This document shows, in pieces, positions 48,316-60,555 of a DNA stretch of 64,000 nt (the stretch's first letter is position 1; each line of letters opens with the position of its first letter). The notes under the pieces are model-generated. The model saw only the letters and a program-made list of their open reading frames with translations, searched no databases and was not told the origin of the DNA. The translations under genes and the position numbers were made by a program. This stretch comes from Zeugodacus cucurbitae (Eukaryota > Arthropoda > Insecta > Diptera > Tephritidae): NCBI RefSeq assembly GCF_028554725.1, contig NC_071670.1, positions 52,689,501-52,753,500 of the forward strand, given 5' to 3'.

Positions 48316-48524
48316 AATAAATATGGAAAAAAACATTACAGAACTATGTATATGTTTTCCTTGTGACAATAATCAGCGCATTCAATGTCAAAAATATTAA
48401 AATACTTTACTTTAAAGAGAAAAATAAAAAAAAATTGCAAACAATTTTGTATTTATGGCTTAAATATTACAAGCATTTAACCGGCAAAGGCGCTAAAACG
48501 GAGGCTCTTAAGCGAGGATCACTG

Positions 48525-50795
48525 CATTCTTGAACAACTTTTTTGCTCCACAAAAAAATATTGAAATCCTACCATTAGTAGAGATTTTCCCTTCCCTTTT
48601 TCATGAAATCAGATAAAGACATCGCCAGTGATTATAACCACAATTTTTAACGATACTTCACTAGTTTAACAAAGAATTCTGATTAGTATGGTATATGACT
48701 GAGTAAGACAAGAGAAGTGGAAAGAGAAATGTAAATGTCACACAGAAAATCAATTACATGAATTTATCACCTAACAAGGCAGGTGACAATCGAAAAAGGC
48801 AAATATTAACGACATAAATATATAATAAACGAAGGAGTATACACAGTATATATCGGTCACTAAGCGACTGTATATTTATAGCTACAGTGAAAAAATAGAG
48901 TAGCTGGTAGTTCGAACAAAAACACACAAAATATTCATAAATTCATATACTCGTATATAAATCATCCATCAGGTCATCATGCAGCCAGTCACACATTAAA
49001 GAGCAACCATTCTATAAACGCGCTCTCGTTGACTTTTTGCAGGTCAAAGTGATGCCACAGAGATTTTTCTTATATTTTTATTGGACACAATTTTTTGCTC
49101 AAACTACGTTTTTTTACGCAGACCAGGTGACCAGGTGTTACGAAAATAGACAGGAAATGAATTTATTTACGTTTTCATAGCAGAATAAATATATCACCTG
49201 CACATAGTATTAAAGCATAGATACCTGCATATATTTACAAATATGAATTTTTTGCACCTGCAAAGGTGTCTCTTTTTTTGCCCGTTTGAAGCTGCGAAAT
49301 ATGAATATCCCACACGCCGACACTTTGTGCCCCGCAATGGATGAGCTCACAGCCCCATTAGTCGCGTGAGCTGTTGAGTGTCGGACGCGAGGCACCAATG
49401 TGCTTTGTGGCTTTTCGGCAATAACTGCAATGCGCTTCAGTTGAGACACAAGAAAAGCAAAAACAAAAACAAAAAACAACGAAAAGCTGTGAAAATGGCT
49501 AGCAAAAAGTGGTCAGCAGTTAGCAACATGACAAAGGATGTTGGCCAAGCTCAGCAAAAACGCTGTGGCGCAAAAAAAAAAATGTGGCGCTTTAACGGCA
49601 ATGTCGGTCGGTGTACGCTGATGGTGCAATGTGTTAGCGTTTTGGCCATACACACACGCGGGTGGAGCCAAAAAATATCCAAGTGTGAGATAAAATGTCT
49701 TTAAAATATAAATTTTTTTAAATTTATAAATAAATTATTATAAAAAATTTTATATTTTAAAATAAGAATTATGTAACCGTAATTGTAATAAAAATGAAAT
49801 TTGTTCAAATATTTTATTATTTGTGTGAAACAAATTATTCATCTTGAATACTTTTTTCATATGGCAACCCTGGTGACATTATTATCTAATAAAATAAAAT
49901 AAAGCAAACAAATTAATAAAAACACAAAAGTAAAATATCTTTATTCAAAAAACGTTTTAATGCTTTAAAATTTAATTGTTTTTGAAATAGAGTTGCCATC
50001 TAGCTAGTATCCAAAATATTATATTTGGCATTACTCTTATATAGGAGTGCTTTTAAATATTAATTAATATTAACGTTGCCACTTATATAAAATATAGATA
50101 ATTTAAGTAATCAAAAGTAATATCGGTCAACTGTGATCGAATCAAAGAATTCTCAACAACTTCGACAAGGGACTATAAGGATATTAAATTTCCTACAAGG
50201 ATATATGTCAAACCAGTACCAAAGTGTACTTTGGCACTCATGTGTTTGGCATTTCCATTCACTATTCTTTGGTAAATTACTATCTAAAGACTTACAGTAT
50301 TTAAAAATCATGGAGATTTTTTCGGAAATATCAATCTTTTAATATATAAATGGTTTCGTGACAGTATGTTTTATAAAGTTAGTCAAGTCATTGGCTTATG
50401 CTGATAAACCACCATCGACTGAGTAGTTGGAAACCAAGAATTGGTGAAATAGTGGCGAGATAAGATCGTCTATGTGAAAACTCTACAGTAGGGACGACCA
50501 ACTTGATTGTCATCAATGGACGTAGTGGTGTTGGCCATATACTCGAAATTTTGTTAGAAACTAAAGTGCCAGAAGAGTTCTACATAATCCAGTATCTAAG
50601 AAATACTCTCCATATTTAATGAAAATTGCATCGTAAATACTTATTATTTGGTATTACTTTAGTAATCGATCCACTGAGTTTTGAGACTTACATATACACA
50701 TACATACATACATATATATATTTGGCTATACCTTCTTTCCTACAGTCAAGCGACTTTGATATCCCTAAAGTCTCTAAGCCGATTTTTGAAATTTA
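48525..50795. other. single-copy DNA, no gene recognised
   Basis: AT-rich, with a less repetitive patch at 49210-49680. The 108-codon plus frame and 89-codon minus frame there overlap partly and show no domain; the plus frame is Lys/Asn-rich over AAAAACAAAAACAAAAAAC. TATATA-rich DNA near 50695-50720. Confidence 0.4.
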
Positions 50796-50799
50796 AAAG

Positions 50800-51075
50800 G
50801 TAGACATGCCCGTACCATACAATAAATATTGCAGGAGCTGTAAAGAAATAGATGAAGAAAAAACTATAGAACATCTTCTAAGCGGATGCAAGGCTTTATA
50901 CAGAAAAGTAATGTCAACTATCGGTCGCGGTTTCCTCGACGATGTCTCGGATGTTGAACAGATACAACTTTTTGCTTTAATTTATTTATCAAGACCACTG
51001 AGTGATTCAATGAGGACATGGTAGTATGAAGCGATTCCAGTCCCGGTAGTATCACAATGGGGCTTCTAAGGCCTG
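50800..51075 (+). pseudogene. 3' end of a jockey/LOA-type LINE (zinc-knuckle tail)
   Basis: The frame 50806-51024 reads PVPYNKYCRSCKEIDEEKTI, then EHLLSGCKALYRKV, then GRGFLDDVSDVEQIQLFALI. The C-x2-C...H...C arrangement (first pair at 50830-50841) followed by a conserved FLDDVSDV-like helix is the tail that follows RNase H/RT in jockey-group LINEs. The upstream LTGH box is not preserved. Downstream, ATCACAATGGGGCTTCTAAG and GGGTGCGTCTTAG resemble the 3' untranslated end of the same LINE type. It is heavily 5'-truncated and cannot be functional alone. Confidence 0.75.
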
Positions 51076-51079
51076 GGTG

Positions 51080-52480
51080 CGTCTTAGTACTTTTTAGGAT
51101 TTCCAAGTCAATTTTGACATAATTTTTTATTATAATTAATTTTTATTATAATGATTACTGTTGATGTTTCTTTCACTATTTTAATTTCTTTATAACAAAT
51201 GTTTCCATTCCAACACATAAGCAACCACCTTGCACTACTTTTCGCACCACCCTCTGACCAAAAGCGGCTAAGCTCGCCCATTCACGCCATTGGTGCCACA
51301 AAAAAAACTAACTGCGATGCGGCATGCCACAAACGCTTTCTACAACACCATTTAAACTTGCCTCTTTGGCACTCTCACTTAGCGCTGTCGCTTTATAGCT
51401 GTCGTTTGGGAAGCGCTTTTTGATTTTTGAACTGAAGCTTAACGAGGCTTGCTTTGTGATTTGTATAGGTGGCTGTGTGTGAGATTTTCGGCACTTTCTA
51501 TTAAAAGTAGTAGCAACTGGGGAACAAAATACAAAATGCTGGGGCATAGTCAGTATATACTTGTAGCAATCAGGTCAACTAACTTTCGCTGTATTTTTTC
51601 TGAATTTTTCAGGAAGTTCATAGTTAGTAAATGGTGTGATTCGGTATACTCGCCAGATCAAGTAGGTGTTGGCCAATTATTGGAAGGAATAGTTGACTTA
51701 AAGTAATGAATTTAAGGGACACGGTTCAAAAATGTCTTCCTTCAGCAAATAACTCTCAATTTCCAGATGGCGCTCGGTGTATTGCTTTAAATATTTGGGT
51801 ATGTATTAGTATACGTATATGTAAAGTCTAAAAACCACCAGCAATTTACAGTGTTGCTTTGTTGTAGTAACATTGATGAAATAGTTGCATTCAATTCATC
51901 GCATTTTTTTTTCTTCCTACTATGGCCCACCACCACAAAAGCGGCAGCAGCTGCAATAAAGTAGCATGAACGGACGAACGCACGGACAAATGGTGAATGC
52001 AACCGTAGAATGAATGAGAGCAACAGTGAGTGAGTGTAAGACGGTATGAGTGAATGGACAACTTAAATTGTTCGAATTCAATTGAGGGAATTGTAAGCTG
52101 CTGCATTGTAGCACAACCGTGGTATGCTACGGTGATTTTGGTTGTGCGCTTCGCATATTTCCATTGAAATTTGCATGTGTTGCCTGTTGGTGCATATACA
52201 TTTTGTTCTCTATTATACTCGTAAGTCAGTTTGCTGCTCGCTCGTAGGTACGTGATTGAATGGTTCAAATTTGGTGTGAAGGAATTTTGAATTAAAGTTA
52301 CTGCAGCGAAAAAATATTCTATTTGTTGGTTGATTTTGTGTAGCAGAACTTCGGTGGTCATTGCTAAAGATATTAAATTTGGTAAAATTTATGTAAAATA
52401 GCTTCAATTTCATCTAGCTCGGTTTAGATAGTAGTGAATAATATTTTATGATTATACATGTATGACTTCTCTCAAAGAGC
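51080..52480. other. single-copy DNA, no gene recognised
   Basis: Frames up to 156 codons on the minus strand (51787-52413) overlap in three registers and are Cys/His/Ser-rich without a domain. No transposon ends are visible. Confidence 0.4.
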
Positions 52481-52481
52481 T

Positions 52482-53610
52482 CGCAACATGTTGTACAGAT
52501 TATAACAGTTTTGTTCACCTAGCGGTTATTAGGTGTTAGATCAGACTACTAATTGATATACATATATATATATATATTCATACAGTTATACATATCAAAA
52601 TGTTTCGGATGACGAAACTTATTAATTTCCGGATATTTGTCCATCCGACTTGCCTATCCATTCGTTCTTCCATCCTTTTCTTGGTCTCCCTCTGTCTTGT
52701 TAATAACTTGAGTAAGAATATCTAGATAAAGCTAGAGAATCTGAGAAGGTTCTTAATGCTGATAGTCAAAATCTACCGATTGCAACGCATACAAAAGGCC
52801 ATTAGTTGGTTGTAGGGTGTGACATAAGCAATATACAAAGTGAGCAACAAAACAGGAACAAAAATATCTTCTTTGTTATTGCATTATCTGAAGTAGAATT
52901 TTTTTATCAGTGGACGTGGCCTAGACCCCTAAAAGGTTTGAAATATATAGCGAACAAATTGCTAAAATAAATTTGCTTAAACTGTTTTGCTCTTGGTTTT
53001 CATTATATTATGTGAATATGGGTGAAATCGAAGTATAACCACGCCAACCCTCCTTACATTCAATGAACCGCTACACTATAGCTCTTCAGAAGCATTGGTA
53101 CGGAAGCCGAATTTGGTGTGAAACCGTATACAAATTAGATAAAGGGCGTGGACCTATTCACTCTCAGACAAAATTATATAACTCCGCCACTACTCGACCA
53201 AATTTAACCAAATTTGATATAATGAATATATTGTCCTTATATTATAGTTTTACAATATGCGAAATTTAACTACAACCACGTCTACTTCCCATATAAACCA
53301 ATATAATAGATTCTTCAACAAGAAAGATATTCCAATGGAATTTTGCCCAAGCACTGCATTGGAGGTGTGATTGCTTATCTATGAATTTTCGAAATCGGAC
53401 TATAACTTTTCAAGGCCCCAAGTATCGAACTTAACTTAACGACCTCAGTGCCTATAAGTATTTTAACGAAAAATATCTGTAAATCTCTCAGCTATTATGT
53501 AAAAATTCAGACGGTTTCCAAAAATGGTCGAATCGAAACATATACTAAATATGAGGACTTCAGTGTATATAGGTGACCTTATGCCGAAAATATCTATTAA
53601 TATGTAAGAT
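52482..53610 (-). repeat. dispersed 1.2 kb repeat, copy F (minus)
   Basis: In reverse complement the 3' end shows CAACCGCTAGGTGAACAAAA followed by ACATGTTGCGAGC at 52482-52494. The remainder has the GATGGAAGAACGAATGG stretch at the place of the GACGGACGG run, GGTCCACGCCC-type boxes, TATGGGAAGTAGACGTGGTT and TTGGGGCCTTGAAAAGTTAT. It is more diverged than copies A, C and D. A (TA)n run at 52558-52577 interrupts it. Confidence 0.75.
52558..52577. repeat. TA microsatellite
   Basis: ATATACATATATATATATAT-type run inside the dispersed repeat. Confidence 0.85.
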
Positions 53611-55740
53611 AGCTTAATGAGATTCCTGATAATAATGCGCTTTGATGATAAAAATGGAAGTCAGGGATTAAGGCCTTCCCTAGGCCAATTATACCTAATT
53701 TATATTCTACTATTTATATCGGCCAATATCATTGAAATTTTAATCAACTTAAGCAGAAAATTAATAAATAGGTGGAAACTTTATTTTAGCCCCCACATAC
53801 TCAAATTAAAGATTACCCTCCTATTTCATATTATATTACTGAATATATCGACTAATAAGTGAGATATACAAATGGTATTAAGTGAAACAATTATTGTAGA
53901 CTTCATTTGCTTGAATGTAAAGAACAGGTGAATTTGGTCCACTGAACCATAACTTTTAACTTTCTTTCAAACAATTTAAATTACTACGTAAACACTAAAT
54001 ATATTTATACCCATTAAAACCGTTACACAATTAGTTTGCGTGGAGTTCAGCTCTTCTATAACTCAATAAAGCACATTATTTCGCTTTCGCTCAAACACAT
54101 TCGTCAGCTGGCTTTACATTTTAGTAACAATTTCTGCTTTTGTTGTACTTTTCTTTCTTTCGCTTGTTGTTGTTGTTATTGTTATTGTTGTTGTACATAG
54201 CCATTGTTCACTTGAGCATTGCAGCAATGCGGTTGCACACGTAAAGTTGCTGGTAAACGAGGCGTAATGAAAAATACGAAGTGCCTGACAAAAATGCAAA
54301 GGGAAAAAAATGCAACAACAACTGAAAATTTCAATAACAAAAAATACAACAAAAAATTACAAAAATTAAATTCTCATGCTAAAAAACGCGCTTTATTTAA
54401 AGGCGTTGAAGGAGGTTGAGAAAAAACTGAGGCACGGAGAAGTACGAGTATAATAAAAACAATTTCTGCAATAAAATTGACGGTGAAAAATTAAAATAAA
54501 TACGAGAAATAAAAATTGTGTTTGGAAAATACGCGAAAAGTTGCCGAGAGTTAACACGAACACACACACACATATAAAATATACATACATACATATATAT
54601 AAATACAGCGAGGCGCGGCAAACGTGTTTTAAAGTTTGGATATTTGAGCGTTTTATATTTGGCTTGCTGCATGAAAAGTGCAAAACAACAACAATAAAAA
54701 TTCAAAATACAACAACAAAAAAAAAATAAAATAATAAAAATTGCAATAAAAATTAAGAACTTTTATTTGAGTGTATTTATCCTTGAAAGTTGCCTGTGAA
54801 CACAAAAAAAACGCCGAGCGCACACGTTTCACCGCAGCGCCAGGCGCACAATTCAACTCGTTAGCAAGTAATCGCACTGACAGCGCACAACAAATATGCA
54901 GCGAGTGAATGCAACGCAATAAAAGAAATGCAGCGAAGTAGAAGCAGCAGCAGATAAAGATGGCGATTGAGATTGGGAGGACAGCTGAGCAAAAAAAAAA
55001 AAAGGAAAAAAAGAAATACATGAAAGGCGGCGGCGCGTTGATGAAAGCCTTGCTTTATTGTGGTTATTTGCGCTATACGCCAGAGATGCTTAAATGCCGC
55101 TGTTTGCGCATAATTTAATTTCAATTTCGCCTTTCGCTGCTCTGCCTCGCAATTTATGCGGATATTTAACTTCAGCACCACCCGAGTGTTACACGGCGTA
55201 TGAGCAACGCTGATGATGGTTGGTGTAGGTGTGTGTTTGTGAGTGCGCTCAAAGTTGCCAATTTTAGTTGTATTGTATATAAAAAGTGCAAACACACACA
55301 TCTCTATATAACCGTAAACACAAAAAGCCGTTGGAAAACTTTTGCAATTAGTGTGGCTGCTGATGCTGCGCAAACATTTAATGCAAGCGTGCGGACAAGT
55401 GACGCATAAAAAAAACTTTGCCAATTGTTGCAAGCGAAAAAGTGCAATTAATGTTTGCACACATTTGACATTAGCGTGTCATTAGTGTTTTACACACATT
55501 GATGAATGCCAGTTTGGTGTTGATTTGCTTTTAATTATCGGTGCATCAGTGGGTGAGTTTAGTGTGGGAATCGCAAACAAAGTAATTTCTTAGCAAAATA
55601 AAAACGCTTTACACGTCAGTAGCATATAGCACATTATTGCACACAATTGAAGTCTATAAATCTATTAATGACGAAAATAACAAGATCAAAATATATAAAA
55701 AATATATAATTTAAGTATACATTTTGACGACGACCAAAAA
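53611..55740. other. single-copy A-rich and CAACAA-rich DNA, no gene recognised
   Basis: 54110-55460 is the longest non-repetitive patch of leader-like texture in the right half: TTGTTGTTGTT at 54165-54194, many CAACAA and AAAACAAC phrases, and a GC-richer block at 54810-55230. The 199-codon minus-strand frame (54861-55460) and the overlapping 122-codon frame are Cys/Phe/Leu-rich and lack domains. It may be part of an untranslated exon or regulatory region. That is inference only. Confidence 0.35.
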
Positions 55741-55744
55741 ACGA

Positions 55745-55815
55745 CGAACCATAACTCCATAACTCGAACTCTTGAATTGGCAATAGACGTCAAAATTCAT
55801 AGAAATTCGCTTGCA
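55745..55815 (-). mobile_element. fragment of the pogo-like MITE family
   Basis: CCATAACTCGAACTCTTGAA followed by TTGGCAATAGA(C)GT is the reverse complement, with few changes, of the 15030-15085 interior of the 246 bp MITE. Termini are not preserved. Confidence 0.6.
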
Positions 55816-55968
55816 TCAAAAAACGCAGAATTCGTATGAAGGCGAACAGAAAATATGATATTACCGTAAGGGATTTCATAAATCATGTAACAAAGGAATG
55901 GTATACAGACGTCAAGAGCCCAACAAAGCAAAGTGCAACCAAAATTACAGAATACATGTTTTAACGTA

Positions 55969-57424
55969 CAGTTATGTGAAAAATAATAAGGACAGCGATG
56001 AATAAAAAGTAAACCTCAATACAATTGTACTAAAGCATGGAAATTTTTGCCAGCTATGGGCCATTTTTTATCGCTCAATATTTATAAAAACAAATTCCAT
56101 CAGAAAATTAAAGTTTTTGCACACATTTCGTAACCAGCCTGATTCTTTTCTTTATTGAATAAATATGGGAAAGGGTAAACCGTTATATCCGAAAACTCAA
56201 GAACATTTTATAAAAATTGTCAAGCATAGAAATTTGTACAGAAAAGTAGCAAATTTAATTTAAGATTCCAAAACAATAGTTGAATAAACCATTACAGAGG
56301 TTCCCAAGATTGAAACTTGCGATAGAAAGCCCAAAATATCCTTGTCTGTCAAAAATTAATATTTCGCTGTGATAAGAATAATTAATTTATTTCTTCAAAA
56401 CAAATTAAATATAATTTTAATAGTGATGTTGACCCATCATCTATACGCAGGGTGCTAACAAATGAAGATCTCAAGCTCCTAAGCACAAGAAATATGCATA
56501 TGTTGCGAAAAAAGAACGTATAACAAACACTAATGTTTGCTGAAGGACATGTGCTTAGACATTCCCTAATCTGACAAAATAAATGTAATGTTATTTAGTT
56601 CTGAACGAGGTATTCATCGCATAAGAAAGTCGAAAAATTTAGTTTGAAACTCAAAGTACACGATAAAGACCGCTAAATATGGTGTCGGAAAAATTATGGT
56701 TTGGGGTTCATTTTCATATATGGACATGCCATAGCTTACAGGGCACTATAAAGGTAACCGATTATGTTGTGATACTCCAAAAATGTGTTGAAGATAATAT
56801 GGCACTTAGACGGATAATTCATTAAGGAAACGACCCAAAACTCGCGGCTAAGAGTACAAAAGAGCGGTTTGGAGTCAATAATTTCACTATGGGGGAGTGG
56901 CCACCGCATTCTCCGATCTAAATTTCACAAAAATGTTGTGGAATACAGTGAAATACAATGAGAGGAAAGTACAATGAATAATCATAAGCTTTGGCAATTT
57001 TTCAGAATTCTGGAACGCATTTCCGGTTTTAATCTGTCGAAACCTAGTTTCCTCCATGCTAAAGCGATATGGATACAATTTAAACAACCATAGATATTCA
57101 AAAAACATTTTAAACTAATTTGAAACTAAAATTAACAAAATTGAAGGAAACCCAGTTTCATATTTTTATATAATTTTGTAATTTTTTTTTAGTAAAACTA
57201 GAGGTATCCTTATTACTTTTCACATGTCAAAAGCGGCTAATTATAAAAAAATTTAAATAAGATACAAAACCTTGCAAAATCTTCGTAAAACTAAAGAAAC
57301 ATTTAATTTGAATATGTTGGCAATAAATTTGCATCATTAATTGTCTTTGATTCCATCAAATTACTAGATGGACATTGACTTCATCTAGACTTGGGCACTG
57401 TCCTTATTATTTTTCACATAACTG
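55969..57424 (+). mobile_element. Tc1-like transposon, 1456 bp, perfect 27 bp TIRs, TA-flanked
   Basis: The left end begins CAGTTATGTGAAAAATAATA (55969-55995). Its complement at 57398-57424 is identical over all 27 bases. TA lies directly outside both ends (55967-55968 and 57425-57426). An internal copy of the right inner TIR motif, TCCTTATTACTTTTCACA, lies at 57207-57224. It is 194 bases inside the terminal copy in the same orientation, an IR/DR-like arrangement. The total length is near that of a full Tc1-like element, but the transposase inside is badly degraded. Confidence 0.92.
56165..56985 (+). pseudogene. Tc1-like transposase, heavily decayed
   Basis: Starts MGKGKPLYPKTQEHFIKIVK, the N-terminal helix-turn-helix, and then hits stops within about 40 codons. 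Recognisable later pieces are KTAKYGVGKIMVWGSFSY (the family's GGxxMVWGxFS box, about 56668-56720), NDPKLAAKSTKERF (second catalytic Asp region, about 56830-56870) and EWPPHSP (about 56894-56915, the WPxxSPDLNPIE box, broken by a stop). Many stops and frame changes. The first catalytic region (SDE) is only weakly visible near 56600. It is non-functional. Confidence 0.85.
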
Positions 57425-57579
57425 TATTTAAATAAAACTTTTAGCGTATGACTTTGACTATGAAAGTGGCTATGATTAGAATTGAAGATGTGACTAAGAA
57501 ATAATAACGAATTGTGACTAATGATAATATTTACAATTCATTTAAGACTAATACATATTCACGAAAATAATAAAAAAAA

Positions 57580-58440
57580 CATTAAAATGGACGGTGGAGA
57601 GTCGATTCGCCGCCGTTCGCAACAACTCGGACTGAAGTATGCAACGACTGGGCGCATTTTACGTCGCGATCTTAAATTGAAAGCGTACAAAAAGTAGATT
57701 GTGCAAGAACCGAAGCTGTTCAAACTTCCCAAGCGACATTGCTTCGCTCTATTTGCTCTTGAAAAGTTGACGTTTTCGAACCAAACTCCGTTCAGCGATG
57801 AGGTCATTCCTGGATCAAAGGGTATATAACAATAAAAATTGCCGCATTTGGGACGAAGAGCAACCTGAAGAGATTCAAGAGCTGCCATTTTATACAGAAA
57901 AACAACGGTTTGGTGTGGTTTGTGGATTGGTCTATAGAGTCTCATCAAAAGTGATGCCGATGAGAACGTAACCGTCAATCGCGTCATGATAACCGATTAA
58001 TTTGTGCCTAAAATTGAAGCTCGTGTTGCCGGCGACACTTGGTTTCAACAAGACGCCTCTACTTCATACACATTGCATCAATCAATGGAGTTTTATTGAG
58101 AGAATACTTCGGTGAGCAGATAATTTCATGTTTTGGGTCGGTCAAGGTCGTGTGATAACACACCGTTAGAAATTTTCCTGTAAGGATATTTAAAGTCTAT
58201 GCGGAAATCCCGCTTCGATTCATGCCCTGGTGCAAAACATCGTGCGTGTAATTCGCCAGTTACCAGTTCGAGTATGAACGAGTCATCGAAAATTGGACTC
58301 AGCGGATGGATCATCAGAAACATAGCCGCGGCCTTTGAAAAAGATAATCTTGAAAAAATAAATGCCGAAGAATGTTCTTTCGAATGATAAAAAACTTCCC
58401 CATTAAATTTGAATTTTCTGTGTTTTTTCTGTAGAAAAGC
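57580..58440 (+). pseudogene. Tc1/mariner-superfamily transposase relic, missing N-terminus
   Basis: Begins inside the second helix-turn-helix (SIRRRSQQLGLKYATTGRIL, about 57600). It continues with FSDE (first catalytic Asp, about 57795) and, after a frameshift, NKNCRIWDEEQPEEIQELPF. Next are TVWCGLW and DADENVTVN, then DTWFQQDASTSYT (second catalytic Asp, about 58037-58075). The end reads SIHALVQNIVRVIRQLPVRV and, after a stop, ENWTQRMDHQKHSRGL (about 58287-58335). Stops and at least four frame changes are present. The first ~100 residues are missing. It is related to the relic at 34.2 kb by architecture but not close in sequence. It starts about 150 bases after the Tc1-like element. Confidence 0.88.
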
Positions 58441-60555
58441 AGGACTCCTCGAAATGGATCAACCATTTATATTATAGGATATAGTGAGTAATGATTGCAG
58501 ATCAAAGGTCTGTAACTGATGTGGGATAAAAATAAGTAAATAACTACAGAAGTCTCACGTCCATATATTACTAACTATAATGGTATGACTATGACTAAAT
58601 TATCAAATTTTTATGGAAGAATATGTCATTAGGCCATTATATAATATCATGTAACTTTTTGCTTTAACAGAAATCCGTTTCATTTATCTTATGCAAATTT
58701 AACATACAAATGCTGAAATGCTACATGCAAATGAGTCTCAGAAAAATTCATTGGAATAATATTAATGGAACTATTTTTGATTAAGAGTAAGTTACAAATA
58801 CTTATGCCAAATGAAAGCACACAAGTTCGCTGAAGGCATTAAGCAGGCATATGCAAAATGCCAAGCTATACTGCATACTAAACTACAACCAACCGCCTGA
58901 GAACACTCAAAGAATTAAAGAAAATAACAATAGTTTCGAGAGATAGAGAAGCTTACAATACAACTACAACTATGTGCGCGTAGAACAAACAAAATCGGCG
59001 CATATTTATTATTTTATTGTATTTTTTAGCTGCCGGCACGCTATACATATGTAAAGTGTATTTGGTTTTGTATAAATTATTGCTTTGTTGCAAGTCATAA
59101 GCCGCCGCGCGCTACCACTTGTTCTACTACTTGTTTGTTAAGTATACTTATGGCAATGCTTTTGTTGCGGCTTTCAACGGTCCAATTGGCGCATGTGTTT
59201 GCCGCAATGTGGGGGGGAAATGAGCGCGACGGAACAGTGCAAGGATGTGGAAAGGATATTAGTGCACGAAGATGAAACGTTTGAAGTAGAGGGGAGAAAA
59301 TAAAGAAATAACTATAAGTAAATATAATTCGAGGCATATTTTCGCAAAACAAAGTGGAATTATTGTACGAGTAGGTTGGGAATGAGTGAATAAATGAATA
59401 ACTTGTAACAAAAGAATTCTTTCGCGACACTTAACTACAGCCAAGTAGCTGATATTGCTTCAGTTAAGCGTATAGGTGTATATGCATGTTTTGTTGTTGT
59501 TGTTATTGAAACCAAATATGGCACGTGGCATGCTTATATTTTTTTGTTTTTATGCTAAATCAATACGGAAAAAGAGAATAAAATAGTTTATCAAAAAGTA
59601 GTTCTGTTCTGCTCAACCAGATTTTCGTTATGCAAAGCGTGTTAAAAAAACTTTTTCGAAACTCTTTTTTCCTCAAAACACCTTTTTCTTAGCACACATT
59701 TGCAAATTCAGGCCGCCGCCTTTGCTTTCAACGCTAAATTGTGTCTTCATATATCTACGCAGCTCACACACACGCATCCTTTTTATTTCTCGAGAAAATT
59801 GTAAATTTACCGTATTCGCATATTTATGTGCTACTTTGCATTACAATTGGATTTTCATGCATGCTTTATTATAACAAAACACACACGCACACCCATATAC
59901 ATATGCAGCTTAACGAGGGTATCACTCATACGCACTGTACGACCTGTAAACGTCTTTATTTGCATACAAATACATAACGGCACACATGTGCCGTGTCTGT
60001 AAGTTGCTTTATGCGACATCTTTACGCACTTCACCGCCTATTCGTCACACACAATGCCTCGCCCATGCGCGCTCATAAGTGAGCAGCCGTCAGCCGTCGC
60101 AAATTCACTCAATTGACATTTCGCATTCAAATTTAAGGATAATCAGGATATGGTAATAACCTCGTGCAATACGATGCGCAGGTATTTGCAACTATTGAGG
60201 CATTAACTTTTCGCCGAATTGTCGTATAAAAGGGGAATTATACTAAATTGTTGGTGATTTGAGGCACAATAAAGACAGACGTGAATTTAATATGCCTGCC
60301 TTGAAGTATTTATGTATTTAATACAATAGCAGGTTGTTAAATACTTATTATTGGTTATTATTTTAACTCTGTATAATGGAAAGTACAATGAAAGGCATTT
60401 AAAAGAGAAACTTCTAGGTCTGTGGTACTAATACTAAGTCAAGACCCCTTATGAATCTGATCATGTATTGTAGAATCCACCCTACGGAATAGTGATTATT
60501 AATTTTTTAAAAGTAGTTCATTCTATTTTAAACTCATAATTATATCGTAATAATA
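58441..60555. other. single-copy DNA, no gene recognised
   Basis: Contains TTGTTGTTGTTATTG at 59491-59506 and CACACACGCACAC runs near 59880. The patch 59090-59260 is non-repetitive and moderately GC-rich. Frames up to 111 codons have no domain. Confidence 0.4.

Larger units (their letters stand above)
45837..48524. mobile_element. pogo-like element carrying a nested RTE-like LINE
   Basis: Left end CAGTAATCCCCGCTTAAATG at 45837. The complement of the right end is CAGTGATCCTCGCTTAAGAG at 48524. The first 17 bases match at 15 positions. The left end abuts TA; the right end abuts CA, compatible with one mutated base of a TA duplication. Between the ends only about 200 bases on the left and about 200 on the right are not LINE, so the host element was a small non-autonomous element of roughly 0.4 kb before the RTE-like element (about 46055-48315) inserted. 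A near-perfect duplication of GGGGTCATATGTA occurs at 46021-46051, just before the LINE. Confidence 0.65.

Noticed and set aside
51891..52361. 156-codon minus-strand open frame
   Set aside because: Three overlapping minus-strand registers are open in the same place, which points to composition rather than coding.
54861..55460. 199-codon minus-strand open frame
   Set aside because: Low-complexity Phe/Leu/Cys runs arising from CAACAA/poly-A DNA, with an overlapping minus-strand frame in another register. No recognisable domain.
57559..57987. 142-codon minus-strand frame opposite the 57.6 kb transposase
   Set aside because: It is the complement of the plus-strand transposase relic and has no domain of its own.
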